Shown here: piece after piece, positions 48,331-57,490 of the stretch
How positions within the stretch are numbered: position 1 is the stretch's first letter
How the letters are laid out: each line of letters opens with the position of its first letter
Source: Holacanthus passer
Lineage: Eukaryota > Chordata > Actinopteri > Pomacanthidae
Assembly: GCA_025331565.1 (NCBI GenBank)
Contig: JAFREQ010000030.1
Location: forward strand, 7,562,501-7,626,500
Reading direction: 5' to 3'
DNA length: 64,000 bases
Translations under genes and position numbers: made by a program
The notes under the pieces: model-generated
What the model was told of the DNA's origin: nothing
The model's input: only the letters and a program-made list of their open reading frames with translations
The model's database searches: none

Positions 48331-49988
48331 GGAGCACCTTTGAACTGTCTTGTTCCTCTCATCCTGCAACCAGCCAGGAAGTGCTCATTGCTGCCACACC
48401 CGTAGCAATGCATACAGTTCTCAGTATTACTTTGCTGGCAAGCGAAACATCTCCTTCTGCGCCGGGAGGCTGGTGTGGGGAATGAGGGCTGCATGGGGAA
48501 CATGCGGCTGTACTGAGCATGGTTGCCCTGCTGACCATAACCTGGCACGGGCCACTGTTCTGGCAGTGGCAATTGTGGTGGGGGCGGGGCACTCATTTGC
48601 TGGCCAACATTGTTTTGGGGCCCCTCTGCTTGACTTGGGTACTGTGAGGGTGAACACTGGGGCTTCTGTATGAACTCTTTAATTTGTGAGACTTCTGCTT
48701 TCAGGTCGCTCAGAAGGGCCATGTTGGACCTCATCTCTTTAAGCTCAGACAAAATCTCTGGTTGCATTTTACTGCTGTTATACTGAGCAACAATTTTCTC
48801 TTTCTTTTCTGCGGTGTTGTCATTGGTCTGAGCAGAATGGATGGCTGCAGAACGTTGTGGGGTTACCATTCTCCTCTTGTCCTGTCTCTCACTCTCATAA
48901 GCACAAGAAATGTTCAGTTTTTCCAGTAATAATTCATCAGTAACACTTGGCAGCTCAAGGTATGGTTGGAGATCACGCTTAATGTTGTCACTCTGCAAGC
49001 CAGTCAACACTGTGTGGAGAAACATGTTTTGGACAAGCCCAGGGTCATATTTTAATCCTGACTCTGATTCTTGTGAGGCAAATAAGATCTTTTGCCTCAG
49101 GTCCAGGGCACGGATGACAAAGTTTTGGGGGGTCTCTTTTGCACTTTGCACCTCAGAACTTAGTTGTTTATAAAGGTCAGTTGCACTTTTTTCCTGATAG
49201 TGGCACCTAAGAATTCGCCTAAGCGTGGGTAAGGTCAGGTTAGTTTTCCCTTCTAAGTAGCTGCGGAGCTGCATGCCTGGAGCGATAGCTCTGATCACAG
49301 CATCCACTATCTCCACCTCTGGGAAGCCTTTGCTCAAGCCGTGCTCTATCTGGCGTGCTAGGCTAGAAAAGGTAAGGCGATCTTTCTGCCCAGGCTCACC
49401 AATTTGGCCAGATATCTTAAAGTCTTTATGCCATGAGGGTGGAGCTTGGGGGGGGACAATGTGAGGGTCTGGCATCCTGGTGTGCGTGTTAGCTATCTGT
49501 GCTATATTTTCTGATTTTTCCCCCTCATTTTGCTTTTGTATCAATGACAACTTAGCTTGCAGGGTTTCAATTTGCTTAGTTAGTCTAGCCTGTTCCTCAT
49601 TTTCCTCTTTTGTGTGGCTTTGTTGCCTTTCTTGCTCATCATGTTGTTTTGTTTGTTCATTTTCCTTTTGTAACATGTAAACTTGCTCAGTGGGCTGGGA
49701 CACAAACTCGATTAAAGGGGCTTCACTGTCCATCTGATACTCATTTATTTTATCTCTGAGACACAGGAGTTCAGCCATACCTTTATCCTCCAGCTCCTCT
49801 AACTCCTCTCTCTGCAGGTAAGTGCTTATCAGTGAAATGAAGAACGTTTTGCTCTTGCCACTTACATGCTCCAACTCTGGTCCAGCAACAGCCAAAAAGT
49901 CACACAAGTCCACAAGATGGTCCCTTGACAGCGTGCATAATGCTTGTATTACCTCCAACTGTAGTCTTTCTTGCTCCGATGGCTCCAT
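48291..49988 (-). CDS. gag: Gypsy Gag polyprotein
   Basis: An open frame of 565 codons. The start is chosen because ATG at 49988 has a strong Kozak context (A at -3, G at +4), is the first in frame and lies 236 bp after the primer-binding site. The N-terminal 80 residues look helical. Residues about 105-175 are rich in E, Q, K and R with leucine/isoleucine heptads, suggesting a coiled coil. A capsid-like helical region follows. The C-terminus has an RRRRR patch and one zinc knuckle, C528-x2-C531-x4-H536-x4-C541, used for RNA packaging. The last 39 bases before the stop contain the frameshift site, so most ribosomes would stop here and make Gag, and some would continue into Pol. No frameshift or nonsense damage is visible. 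Confidence 0.92.
   Translation of the reverse strand: MEPSEQERLQLEVIQALCTLSRDHLVDLCDFLAVAGPELEHVSGKSKTFFISLISTYLQREELEELEDKGMAELLCLRDKINEYQMDSEAPLIEFVSQPTEQVYMLQKENEQTKQHDEQERQQSHTKEENEEQARLTKQIETLQAKLSLIQKQNEGEKSENIAQIANTHTRMPDPHIVPPQAPPSWHKDFKISGQIGEPGQKDRLTFSSLARQIEHGLSKGFPEVEIVDAVIRAIAPGMQLRSYLEGKTNLTLPTLRRILRCHYQEKSATDLYKQLSSEVQSAKETPQNFVIRALDLRQKILFASQESESGLKYDPGLVQNMFLHTVLTGLQSDNIKRDLQPYLELPSVTDELLLEKLNISCAYESERQDKRRMVTPQRSAAIHSAQTNDNTAEKKEKIVAQYNSSKMQPEILSELKEMRSNMALLSDLKAEVSQIKEFIQKPQCSPSQYPSQAEGPQNNVGQQMSAPPPPQLPLPEQWPVPGYGQQGNHAQYSRMFPMQPSFPTPASRRRRRCFACQQSNTENCMHCYGCGSNEHFLAGCRMRGTRQFKGAPLNGRGSLQRDRE
48324..48330 (-). promoter_or_regulatory. -1 ribosomal frameshift heptamer T TTA AAC
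   Basis: In the overlap of gag and pol, gag codons read GCT CCT TTA AAC GGA. Slipping back one base on T TTA AAC gives TTT AAA CGG, which enters the pol frame exactly. UUUAAAC is one of the most efficient known -1 slippery heptamers. Position, phase and direction all agree. Confidence 0.85.
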
Positions 49989-50224
49989 GTTTCGCGCGGC
50001 GACGGTGGGAGGCGGGGCAGCAGCAGGCCGTGCTAGCGTTAGCTCCGAGCAGCGGCGTTAGCTCTCCTGGTAGCTTCAAAGCACCTCAGACAGCAGACGG
50101 GTTGTACTCAGATGTCCCGCAGCTCACTGTTGCTACTTCACCACCCGATGTCGTCGTACTGGGTAAATTGAGGGCTGAGTAACAACTGGGTTTACTTTTT
50201 CTAAGCTTAGCCCACGTCGTGCTC
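49989..50224 (-). other. Gypsy 5' leader
   Basis: 236 bp between the primer-binding site and gag ATG. It is GC-richer than the rest of the element and would hold the RNA packaging signal, which I cannot pinpoint. Confidence 0.6.
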
Positions 50225-50242
50225 ATCCCAGCGGTGCCTCCA
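50225..50242 (-). promoter_or_regulatory. Primer-binding site matching tRNA-Thr
   Basis: The + strand reads ATCCCAGCGGTGCCTCCA, the same as the 3' end (with CCA) of vertebrate tRNA-Thr as I remember it (...AATCCCAGCGGTGCCT-CCA), over 18 bases. The - strand copy, starting TGGAGGCACC, lies three bases after the 5' LTR end at 50246, the usual spacing. The tRNA would prime first-strand synthesis. Confidence 0.8.
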
Positions 50243-50245
50243 AAA

Positions 50246-50551
50246 TGTTACACCCCGAAAACGGGGAAAAAGATAACTTGAGTCATGAAAAGCAACGGTT
50301 CAGTTCTCAAGTCTTTTTAATATTTCTGTTGGAAAAAACAGCGCAAAAGTTACACCCCTGCATACGGGTAGCGTTAACTCGCGTTAATCCAACAGCGACC
50401 ACAACCGGACATGACATCACTCTTTTCATCAACTTAAGTTCCTTTCAAAATAAAACATACCAGAACAGTAGTAACATGAACATATATTATTACAACAAAT
50501 TTAACATTTGAAAGTGCATTAGTTCGTACTGTCTCTTAAGTACCCACTACA
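50246..50551 (-). repeat. 5' LTR of the gypsy element (complete)
   Basis: 306 bp. On the - strand it starts TGTAGTGGGTAC and ends GGGGTGTAACA, the usual TG...CA termini. It contains promoter, R and U5 regions that cannot be delimited by eye. One mismatch to the left LTR over 285 bases. Confidence 0.94.
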
Positions 50552-50869
50552 TTAGCTGCACGAGTACGGACTGAGAAGGTAATAAATGTTACCGTAATTC
50601 CACAGTCCCATGGTTACTGATTGAAACCTATTGCTGTGTTTGGCACTTGCACACTAGAATATTTTATGAGCATCAGCTTGTACTTTGACATGGCATGCAA
50701 AGGTAAATTATCTTCTAAATTAAGGTATCAGGGCAAGTTGATGAGTGTTGCTGGTTCTTTGAGAACATGCAATACTACAATCCACAAATGTGATGATAAT
50801 AATGGCAGTGTTAAACAGAGACACATGGGCAGTGGGAGGTTTGTAAAAACATGGATCCAGACTCTGCAG

Positions 50870-51890
50870 CTCCAGTCTGCCTTCCGAACCCAGACTGGGA
50901 TCTGATTCCACAGGAGAGGAGCTTGATAACTGAAGGCTCTGGCTCTAAATCTACTTTTGGAGACTCTAGGAACCAAAAGAAACCCTGCATTCTGGGAGCA
51001 TAGTGCTCTATTGGGAAGATAGGGTACAATGAGCTCTTGAAGATATGATGGTGCTTGATCAAGAACTTTATAGGTTAGTAGAAGGATTTTAAAATCAAAT
51101 TCTCGATTTGACAGGGAGCCAATTCAAAGAAGCCAAAATGGGTGAAATATGATGTCTTTTCCTTGTTCTTGTCAATACATAAGCAGCAGCATTCTGGATC
51201 AACTGGAGAGTCTTTAACGACTTATTGGGGCAGCCTGATAATAGAGAATTGCAGTAGTCCAGCCTAGAAGTAACAAATGCATGGACTAGTTTTTCTGCAT
51301 CTTTTTTTGGGACAGGATATGCCTGATTTTTGTCTTGTGTTTTGTATGTTCCGTGGTTGAAAAAAGGCAGTCTGTGAAATTTGTTTTATATGCGCATTAA
51401 AGGACATATCCTCATCAAAGATAACTCCTAGATTCCTTACAGTAGTGCTGGAGACCAATGCAATGCCATTGAGAGTACTGATATCTTTAGACAATGTACA
51501 TTGGAGGTGCTTGGGACCAAGAAAAATAACTTTGTTGAGGCATGCCTGAAGTTTAGCTAATTGGTTGGTTTCATCTGGCTTAATTGACAGATATAATTGG
51601 GTATTATCTGCATAGCCATGAAAGTTAATGGAGTGTTTCCTAATAATGTTCCCGAGAGGAAGCATATATAAGGTGAACAGGATTGGTCCAAGCACAGAAC
51701 CTTGTAGAACACCGTAATCAACCTTAGAGCGTATCGAGGATTCATCATTGACAAGTACAAACTGGGATCAGTCAGATAAATAGGACCTAAACCAGCTTCG
51801 CGCAGTTCCTTTAATGCTAATCAAATTGTCAAGTCTCTGCAACAGGATCTGATGATCTATGGTGTTGACTGCAGAACAGGGGATGACCAG
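50870..51890 (-). mobile_element. L2-type LINE fragment, antisense
   Basis: On the - strand an RT can be followed from about 51890: VNTIDHQILLQRLDNLI, SWFRSYLSD, then GSVLGPILFTLYMLPLGNII near 51700 and the catalytic region YADNTQLYLSI, in which the second aspartate of YADD is changed to N. An in-frame deletion of about 25 residues precedes VIFLGPKHLQ. After a frameshift, the C-terminal SYQAPLLWNQIPVWVR stretch ends near 50880. The substitution and shifts make it inactive. The clade is recalled from similar fish proteins. Confidence 0.75.
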
Positions 51891-52297
51891 GCCAACTAAC
51901 CCATTTCAACAAGAAGAGTTGTACATTTTGAAACCACACTACAATTCACTGAAACCAAACAGCCTCGCAATCTCTTATGAGATGAAGAACAATCGGTAAG
52001 CAGCAATTGTAAAAATAATGTCTTATCAGCACATAAAACATTTGCATACTCAAGGGGATGTTATATAGAGACGATAGTCAAAGGTCTAGGACCATCATAA
52101 TCCAGACCCCTTCTGGATAAGAGACATGACTAGAGACCCAGCTAGGAAGCTGTGCACCACCAGAACCAGGTTATCAAATTTATTCCATAGATGTAAGCAT
52201 AGGCTGCTATGAAGATGAGTGTATGTTTGATATGCCAGATAAAGGATAGATGTCTAATGAGCAGGCAAAATCATATTGGCTTAACCCACTTCATGGG
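51891..52297 (+). other. Non-coding, possibly ERV-derived
   Basis: No clear frame. It lies between the antisense LINE and the hAT element, in a stretch that may once have joined the ERV integrase and env parts. Confidence 0.3.
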
Positions 52298-53327
52298 CAG
52301 TGTTGGGCAAGCTACTTGGAAAATGTAGTGAGCTAAGATACCAGTTACCCTGTGTTAAATCAAGTTTCACTACACTGAAGCTATGACCCGCAGAAATGTA
52401 GCAAGCTAAGCTACAGCAATATGGCCAAAGTAGCTTAATACATTTGAGTTACTTTTTTTCTCCACACTGAACTGACTTCATTCCCAATAAATTTCAGGGA
52501 CTAATGAAACTGTCAGTAAAACGGAGACAAGAAAATGTTAACTTGTTTATTATTAAACAATTTTTGCCCTCAGTGCTCTAAACCAATGTGGCAACTAAAC
52601 CATGCAAACAAGTGTCTTTGCACTAACTCTTTGTAACTGTATGTAAATTAGGCTGAGGCAAATTTACAGGACAAAATATCTGGCATAAAGTTATCACAAA
52701 ACTCAAACACTACAAGGTCAATAACAGGTGTATTATTTCAAACAGGAATATTGCAACTTAAAAAAATCCAATGCCCTTGAATGTTTGTAAGAGATGTGTC
52801 TCTATTAATGGAAAGACATTTCTGTAACTGTCAAATTTCCTTACTCTAAACACATAATTTTTCTCCATTGTTTTATATAAACTCATGTAAGTGTTTAGGT
52901 AGGGCCACAGCGACTCCTTCGCTGAAAGCTCCTCTTCACCTTCCTCCTCCGCCATCTCTCAGTGAAGTGAACATTTGTGTGTGTATGCGGTGAAGCGGCG
53001 GGCAACAGCTCAAGGATTGTTGTGTGACATAATCATAACGCGACAGCACCTCTGCTGCCTCTATTGGTCTACACAGATATGCCGGCGTTTGAAGATGGCG
53101 TCACTGTCTGATCCTTAAAAGTGTAAGATGAGACCGCAGCAGAAAGCTCCGCTTCTAGCAGTTCAACTTCAATCATTTAAAATTGTTTTTGCATTCACTA
53201 CTGCACTACATGACCCAAAAATCAGCTAAGCTATTGAAACGTTATTTGATTTAGTAAATGTCATTACTGAAAAATGTAGTTAAACTACTAACGTTGCTAT
53301 TTGTAGTGACGTTACTGTCCAACACTG
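52298..53327 (-). mobile_element. hAT-type transposon derivative, 1.03 kb
   Basis: The left end reads CAGTGTTGGGCAAGCTACTT and the right end, reverse complemented, CAGTGTTGGACAGTAACGTC. CAGTGTTGG is a terminal repeat of many vertebrate hAT elements, which also carry GTAGC/AGTAGCTTAA-like subterminal words as here. A 65-codon frame on the - strand (52758-52955) begins MAEEEGEEEL and has LWPYLNTYM, like the N-terminus before the BED finger of hAT transposases, but the finger is not intact and the rest of the transposase is missing. No exact 8-bp target duplication was found. It is a deletion derivative that could only move with help from another copy. Confidence 0.72.
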
Positions 53328-54061
53328 TTAGTCCACAGGGCAGAGTCAGGGACATCAGTAATTGTGAGAGGACTCTCCCTGCAGATAGACTACGGAAAAG
53401 GGAATTGGGTGAGAGCATCTAGATTGCTTTCATTCCTACACAAGATCTTGGAACCCTTTTGTTGTCCTTGTTCTTGTTCTGTTCTGTCTCTGATAGATAG
53501 AGATATGGTCATGATAGTGGTGGTAAAAGACAATGCAGTATAAGGGTAGTACAGAGCCCACAGTCATGGCGTGCAGAAGTCACTCTCGAACCTCAATGGG
53601 ACACTGGCTTAGAAGTGACCACCACTCAATTCCCACATGATAACTCAGGGATGACAACAAAATTAAACCTCACTGAGGACCCCAAAGCACAGTATAGAGG
53701 AAAAACACAACAGTCAGACCCCCACTTCTAGGCCACACACCTCCACCACATCTGAAACAACAACAACGCACCTAAAATAATAACTACTGCTCCAACACAA
53801 ACCACTAAAGTAATAGGACTCAGAACTAGAGAACCAAACAGCAATAATGTGCTAGGTAAAAGAGAAACACTAGCTCTAATAACCCTGACATTGCACCCAC
53901 AGAGGAAAGTGCTGGGAAAATATTCCAAAAACTGGCTAATGACATGTAAAACAGTGTAAGAGTGATGTCTGGAATATCACAATAATATCATCTATTTCCC
54001 AGAGGAGGTGATATAGAAGCCAGGGGAAAAGAAAGCATAACACCAACTCCCAACCCCAGAA

Positions 54062-54253
54062 ATGAAAATAGATGCCATCTACCAGAAGGCACTAACTAAT
54101 CACTGGTACCAGTGGGACCAATACACAGGCAAACAAAACAGAGTGAGCAATTGTTATGTCTATTCAAGGTGCGGCCAGATAAACTGTATGTCACCAATAC
54201 TATCCTCTCTTTGTCATAGATACCATTGGTCAGCCCAGGGGAATCCCAAATAG
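54062..54253 (+). pseudogene. Env surface-subunit fragment
   Basis: A 63-codon open piece inside the env remnant, with WYQWDQYTGKQNR followed by a C-x-V-x-x-R-C-like pattern and further cysteines. It resembles the C-terminal surface subunit region of fish ERV envelopes. It is bounded by stops and has no function on its own. Confidence 0.5.
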
Positions 54254-54489
54254 TTTCAAAGCTATGAATGAGGGACAGAATTTGCATCTATCCTCTATAC
54301 CATGGATGACTACCAAAACTCCAAAAACACTGAATGGATTAACTATATCTATAATATATATATCAGCTACACAGATAGTGCCCTGATAGTGCATTAGGAG
54401 AACAGCTGACACTACTAGCACAATGGCCTGGCAGCACAGGAAAGCTTTTGATTGGCTGTTGGCAGAAAAAGGAGGGGTTTGGGCCTTTA

Positions 54490-54530
54490 GATAGATAGAT
54501 GTACTTTATTTGTCCCAAACTGGGAAATTC
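54490..54530 (-). mobile_element. Rex1-type LINE tail inserted in env remnant
   Basis: On the - strand GAATTTCCCAGTTTGGGACAAATAAAGTAC is followed by ATCTATCTAT, i.e. the family's 3' end with an ATCT-type tail. Env similarity stops at its left edge and resumes just after its right edge, so it is an insertion of only about 41 bp. Confidence 0.7.
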
Positions 54531-54819
54531 TTTGGACTTTATAGATGAATATTGCTGTACCTTTATTCCCAACAACACAGCCCCAGGAGGAACATTCTCT
54601 AAGGCGATGATCAAACTAAAGAATCTTAAGAAAGAGGTTAAGGATAATGTAGGCCACGGACAGGATTGGTTTTCAAGGCTGAAGCTCAGCCTAGGCAAAT
54701 GGGGAGCAGTCCTGGTAAAAATTGGAATAACTGCATTTGGCTGTATGGTAACAATGGGAAATTCGGATAATAGTGACTTGGGCCTTGACAATGACATGAT
54801 AGCATGAGCAGGAATCTGA

Positions 54820-55500
54820 GACCAAGATATTTGCATTCCTTTGTTCATTGTGGCCAAAAAGTTCTATTTTAAGTTTGTCAGTCCACGGAACTTTCCAAAA
54901 GGCATTAGGCTTGTTTAGATGATCCCTTTGAATACTTCTGACTCTGAATTTATTGTGGTGAGCATGCAGGAAAGGTTTTCTTCTGCTGACTCTGTCATGA
55001 AGAGTTTTCCTCAAAGTCATCTGCAGTCAAACAGGAGTTTTGATTTGCCTTTCTAGCAATTCTGCAAGCAGTTCTCCCACAAGTTGTGATCTCACCTGTT
55101 CCTGTTGACTACCATTTCTTAATTTGATTACAAACTGAGGAAACAGCTGCCTGAAAATCTTCTTATGTTTGTAGACATCAATTACTTTAATTTCTATTTT
55201 AGAATACTAGGCAGTTAGAGGAGGCCATGGCTGCTGATTGTTGGAACAAGGTTTGAGAAGTCAGAGTCTTTATAAAGGTTTCAAATTTGCATCATTTGGT
55301 TTTTCCTAACAATGAATGTGAACAAGCTATAGCCCTAGCAAGCTAATTTAGGTCACCTTGGTAAAAGTTATCTGAGAGCTCAAATCTCCTTGGGTATCCA
55401 AACTTTTGTGTGGTGTTCATTTCCTTTTTTTCACTTTAAAATTGTACAAAGCAAAAAAATACACTAAACTTCTTGAAAGAGTCTTAACTTAAAGAGTCTT
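54820..55500 (-). pseudogene. Tc1-type transposase, N-terminal half
   Basis: The start is probably ATG at 55228 (- strand), preceded by CAACAATCAGCAGCC as in related elements. Frameshifted pieces give the helix-turn-helix region, then RRKPFLHAHHNKF, HLNKPNAFWK and WTDKLKIELFGHNEQ (about 54850-54900). The first catalytic aspartate (WTD) is kept. Similarity ends near 54830, where env sequence begins. 55229-55500 looks like the element's 5' untranslated/terminal region (TATCCAAACTTTTGTGTGG on +). Confidence 0.68.
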
Positions 55501-55529
55501 AGACCACTACTCAATACTTCTATTACTTC

Positions 55530-56130
55530 TTCTATTTTGCATTTGTTTCAAATAGAGTCAGCATAATCGATTTAACAATTTGAGTGAAAGGTTGAATCTT
55601 TAACATGAATTTCAGATTATCTTTGGTATGATCCCCTTTTGCTTTAATGCCAGTATGTACTTGAACTGACATAGATCCCACTAGTTTGTGCACAACCTGA
55701 TGCCCCATGTTATTCCAGTATGATTTGCCCTTCCAAATGTTCCAAGAGCTTCCTTTGATGTTACAGAATGTTCTCTCAGTCTTCAAGTGCACCAACAAAT
55801 GTTAAGTGGGGTCGACTTATTCATTTCAGTCAGGACATGGTCTTCTTTCGTCTTCAAGCAGTTCTTGCAAGGCTTTGAGGTGTGTTTGGGGTCAGTATCC
55901 TGCTGCAGTATAAATCCTTCTCCACACAGATGCAAACCAGGGGGCATATTCTGTCTCTGCAGAGAATGGAGTGGTGCTCCTCCTTGCCAGAGCCAGAGTG
56001 CAGTCAATTTGTGTCAAATTGGTAAACTCCAGAGTAGGCAAAAGGCCTCCAGACAACAACCTCACAACTTGCTTTCTTTGCTTCCCCTTGCGCCCAGACT
56101 TGACTATTCCCACCACGTTTCACTGTCAGT
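55530..56130 (-). pseudogene. Tc1-type transposase, C-terminal half
   Basis: From about 56110 the - strand reads VKRGGNSQVWA (usual GGGSVMVWG), then GLHLCGEGFILQQDTDPKHTSK (the second catalytic aspartate is in this QQD-DPKHTS box), and after a shift near 55790 KGKSYWNNMGHQVVHKLV and IKAKGDHTK, the normal C-terminus. The N-terminal half is absent on its 5' side and instead lies 3' of it, which is a permuted order. Confidence 0.72.
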
Positions 56131-56134
56131 TTGA

Positions 56135-57200
56135 TACACTGCAGTATCATTCTCCTCTAATGTTTGTCTCTTTGCATACACCCCTCTGTTCTTCAGTACC
56201 TTTGCTACTTTTTCTTTATTTAGCAAATTCTGTACCTGTAATAAAGCTGTGTGTTTACACTGGTTTTAATGAGAATGTTATATGTAAATAGTATTACACC
56301 TCATTTCATATTTATTTACCTTTTAAGAATAATTCAAAATAAAACCTTAATTATTTTGTGAAAATGTTGTAAAGTTGCATCTGCACATGCTGCCATCAAA
56401 TTACATTAAGTGGCACAAAATCTCATGCAAGTCTGTTTCTTTCTGCTGTTGTTTTTGATAGATGAATGAACATCAGCTAAGATGACATTGGCTAATATTA
56501 ACATCTGGCTCCTGCCAAACCAGTATAACACCAGTTAAAAGTTAACTTTAACCCAGCCCAATTCTATGTGGAAAAAAGAGAATGATTTTGCTCATTTTAA
56601 ATTTTCAGTGTTTAAGCACTTGATGATATTGTCTATCACCAAGATCATTCAGTTCTTTTCCAAACAGTAGTAAGTACACATATTCCAATGCAAGTGCTCA
56701 TACCCAGTAAGCACAAATACATGCATGTCTCAAACACAACATGCATACATATGCATTGGTACAATCTGTACAACTTGCCCTCAAACAATGAAATTACACA
56801 ATTCGATAAACACCACAGTTATAAGTGGGAGCCAAATATGTGTTATAGCTAAGCTTTGCCAGTGTGTCAAAAGTTCCGCCTTCAATAATGAAAACATTTT
56901 AGAAAGAGTTTGCACCTTAACTGTCTGCAATTTAGTCATTTGGCTGACAATTTCATCCCGGCTACTGGCTGTGAGTTTAGCAGTGGAGCAATTCAGCATA
57001 TTTCTTTTCTATGAGAGAGGCAAAGCTGCAGAAGAAAAGGGAAAAAAACTGAAACTGAATTGCAAATACACGAGATGATTTGAAGATTCTGCGATATGTA
57101 AAACATCCCAGTAAATACATAATAATATGGTAAATATTGTGGTGAATATGCAGCTGAGACAGATCCAAGCACAACCACATCATTAACTTCTCCAACCTGT
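56135..57200. other. AT-rich non-coding DNA
   Basis: Short frames only; no recognisable domain or repeat. Confidence 0.4.
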
Positions 57201-57490
57201 GTATTGCAGTGTCGAGGAGGGAAAGTGAAGGACGGAGAGATGGAGCCAAGACAGACATAGGGTGGGAAGAAAACAGAAGAGGTTGGTAAATAGGGGGTGC
57301 AAAGACAGATATGATGCCGAGAGAAATAAAGGGTAAAACCAAAATGAGGAATAAAGAAAAAAACAATACTCAGTTGAACAACGTAGGTAGGGAAGAGGGA
57401 GGGAGTGAAACACGAGAGAGGGATGGAGAGAGCATCAGAGTAAGAGAGAGCAGATCAATATCCAGGAGGCAGACAAGTGGAAACTTCTTC
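57200..57490 (+). other. Purine-rich tract
   Basis: About 290 bp dominated by GGAGAGAG, GAAGAGG and AAAGAAA words on the + strand. Open frames there are low-complexity. Confidence 0.6.

Larger units (their letters stand above)
42665..50551 (-). mobile_element. Ty3/gypsy LTR retrotransposon, near-complete
   Basis: On the - strand the order is 5' LTR (50246-50551), primer-binding site, gag, pol with -1 frame change, 3' untranslated region, polypurine tract and 3' LTR (42665-42953). Gene order protease-RT-RNase H-integrase places it in the Ty3/gypsy (Metaviridae) group. Both reading frames are open and all catalytic residues checked are present. LTRs differ at one position (T at 42791, C at 50389) over 285 aligned bases. 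The outer 20 or so bases of the left LTR are missing, and no target-site duplication can be recognised. No env frame is present. It sits inside older ERV/LTR-like sequence. Confidence 0.95.
53335..54815 (+). pseudogene. Endogenous retrovirus envelope remnant
   Basis: Discontinuous + strand frames resemble the env of fish endogenous retroviruses. A surface-subunit-like block with cysteine pairs lies at about 54100-54250. A transmembrane-subunit block reads AFDWLLAEKGGV at about 54446-54481 and, after an inserted LINE tail, YCCTFIPNNTAPGG from about 54551. A C-terminal hydrophobic stretch near 54700-54760 would be the membrane anchor. Many stops, a lost cysteine at the usual position before the CC pair, and the insertion make it non-functional. 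The sequence meets a Tc1 fragment at about 54820, so no 3' LTR follows. Confidence 0.75.

Noticed and set aside
42117..50609. Target-site duplication around the proposed interrupted LTR
   Set aside because: AGAAT on the left has no partner next to the right end (GTCCC or CAGTC).
52281..53335. TTAACCCA (52281-52288) and TTAGTCCA (53328-53335) as an 8-bp target duplication of the hAT element
   Set aside because: Only 6 of 8 bases agree and the left word is not next to the terminus.
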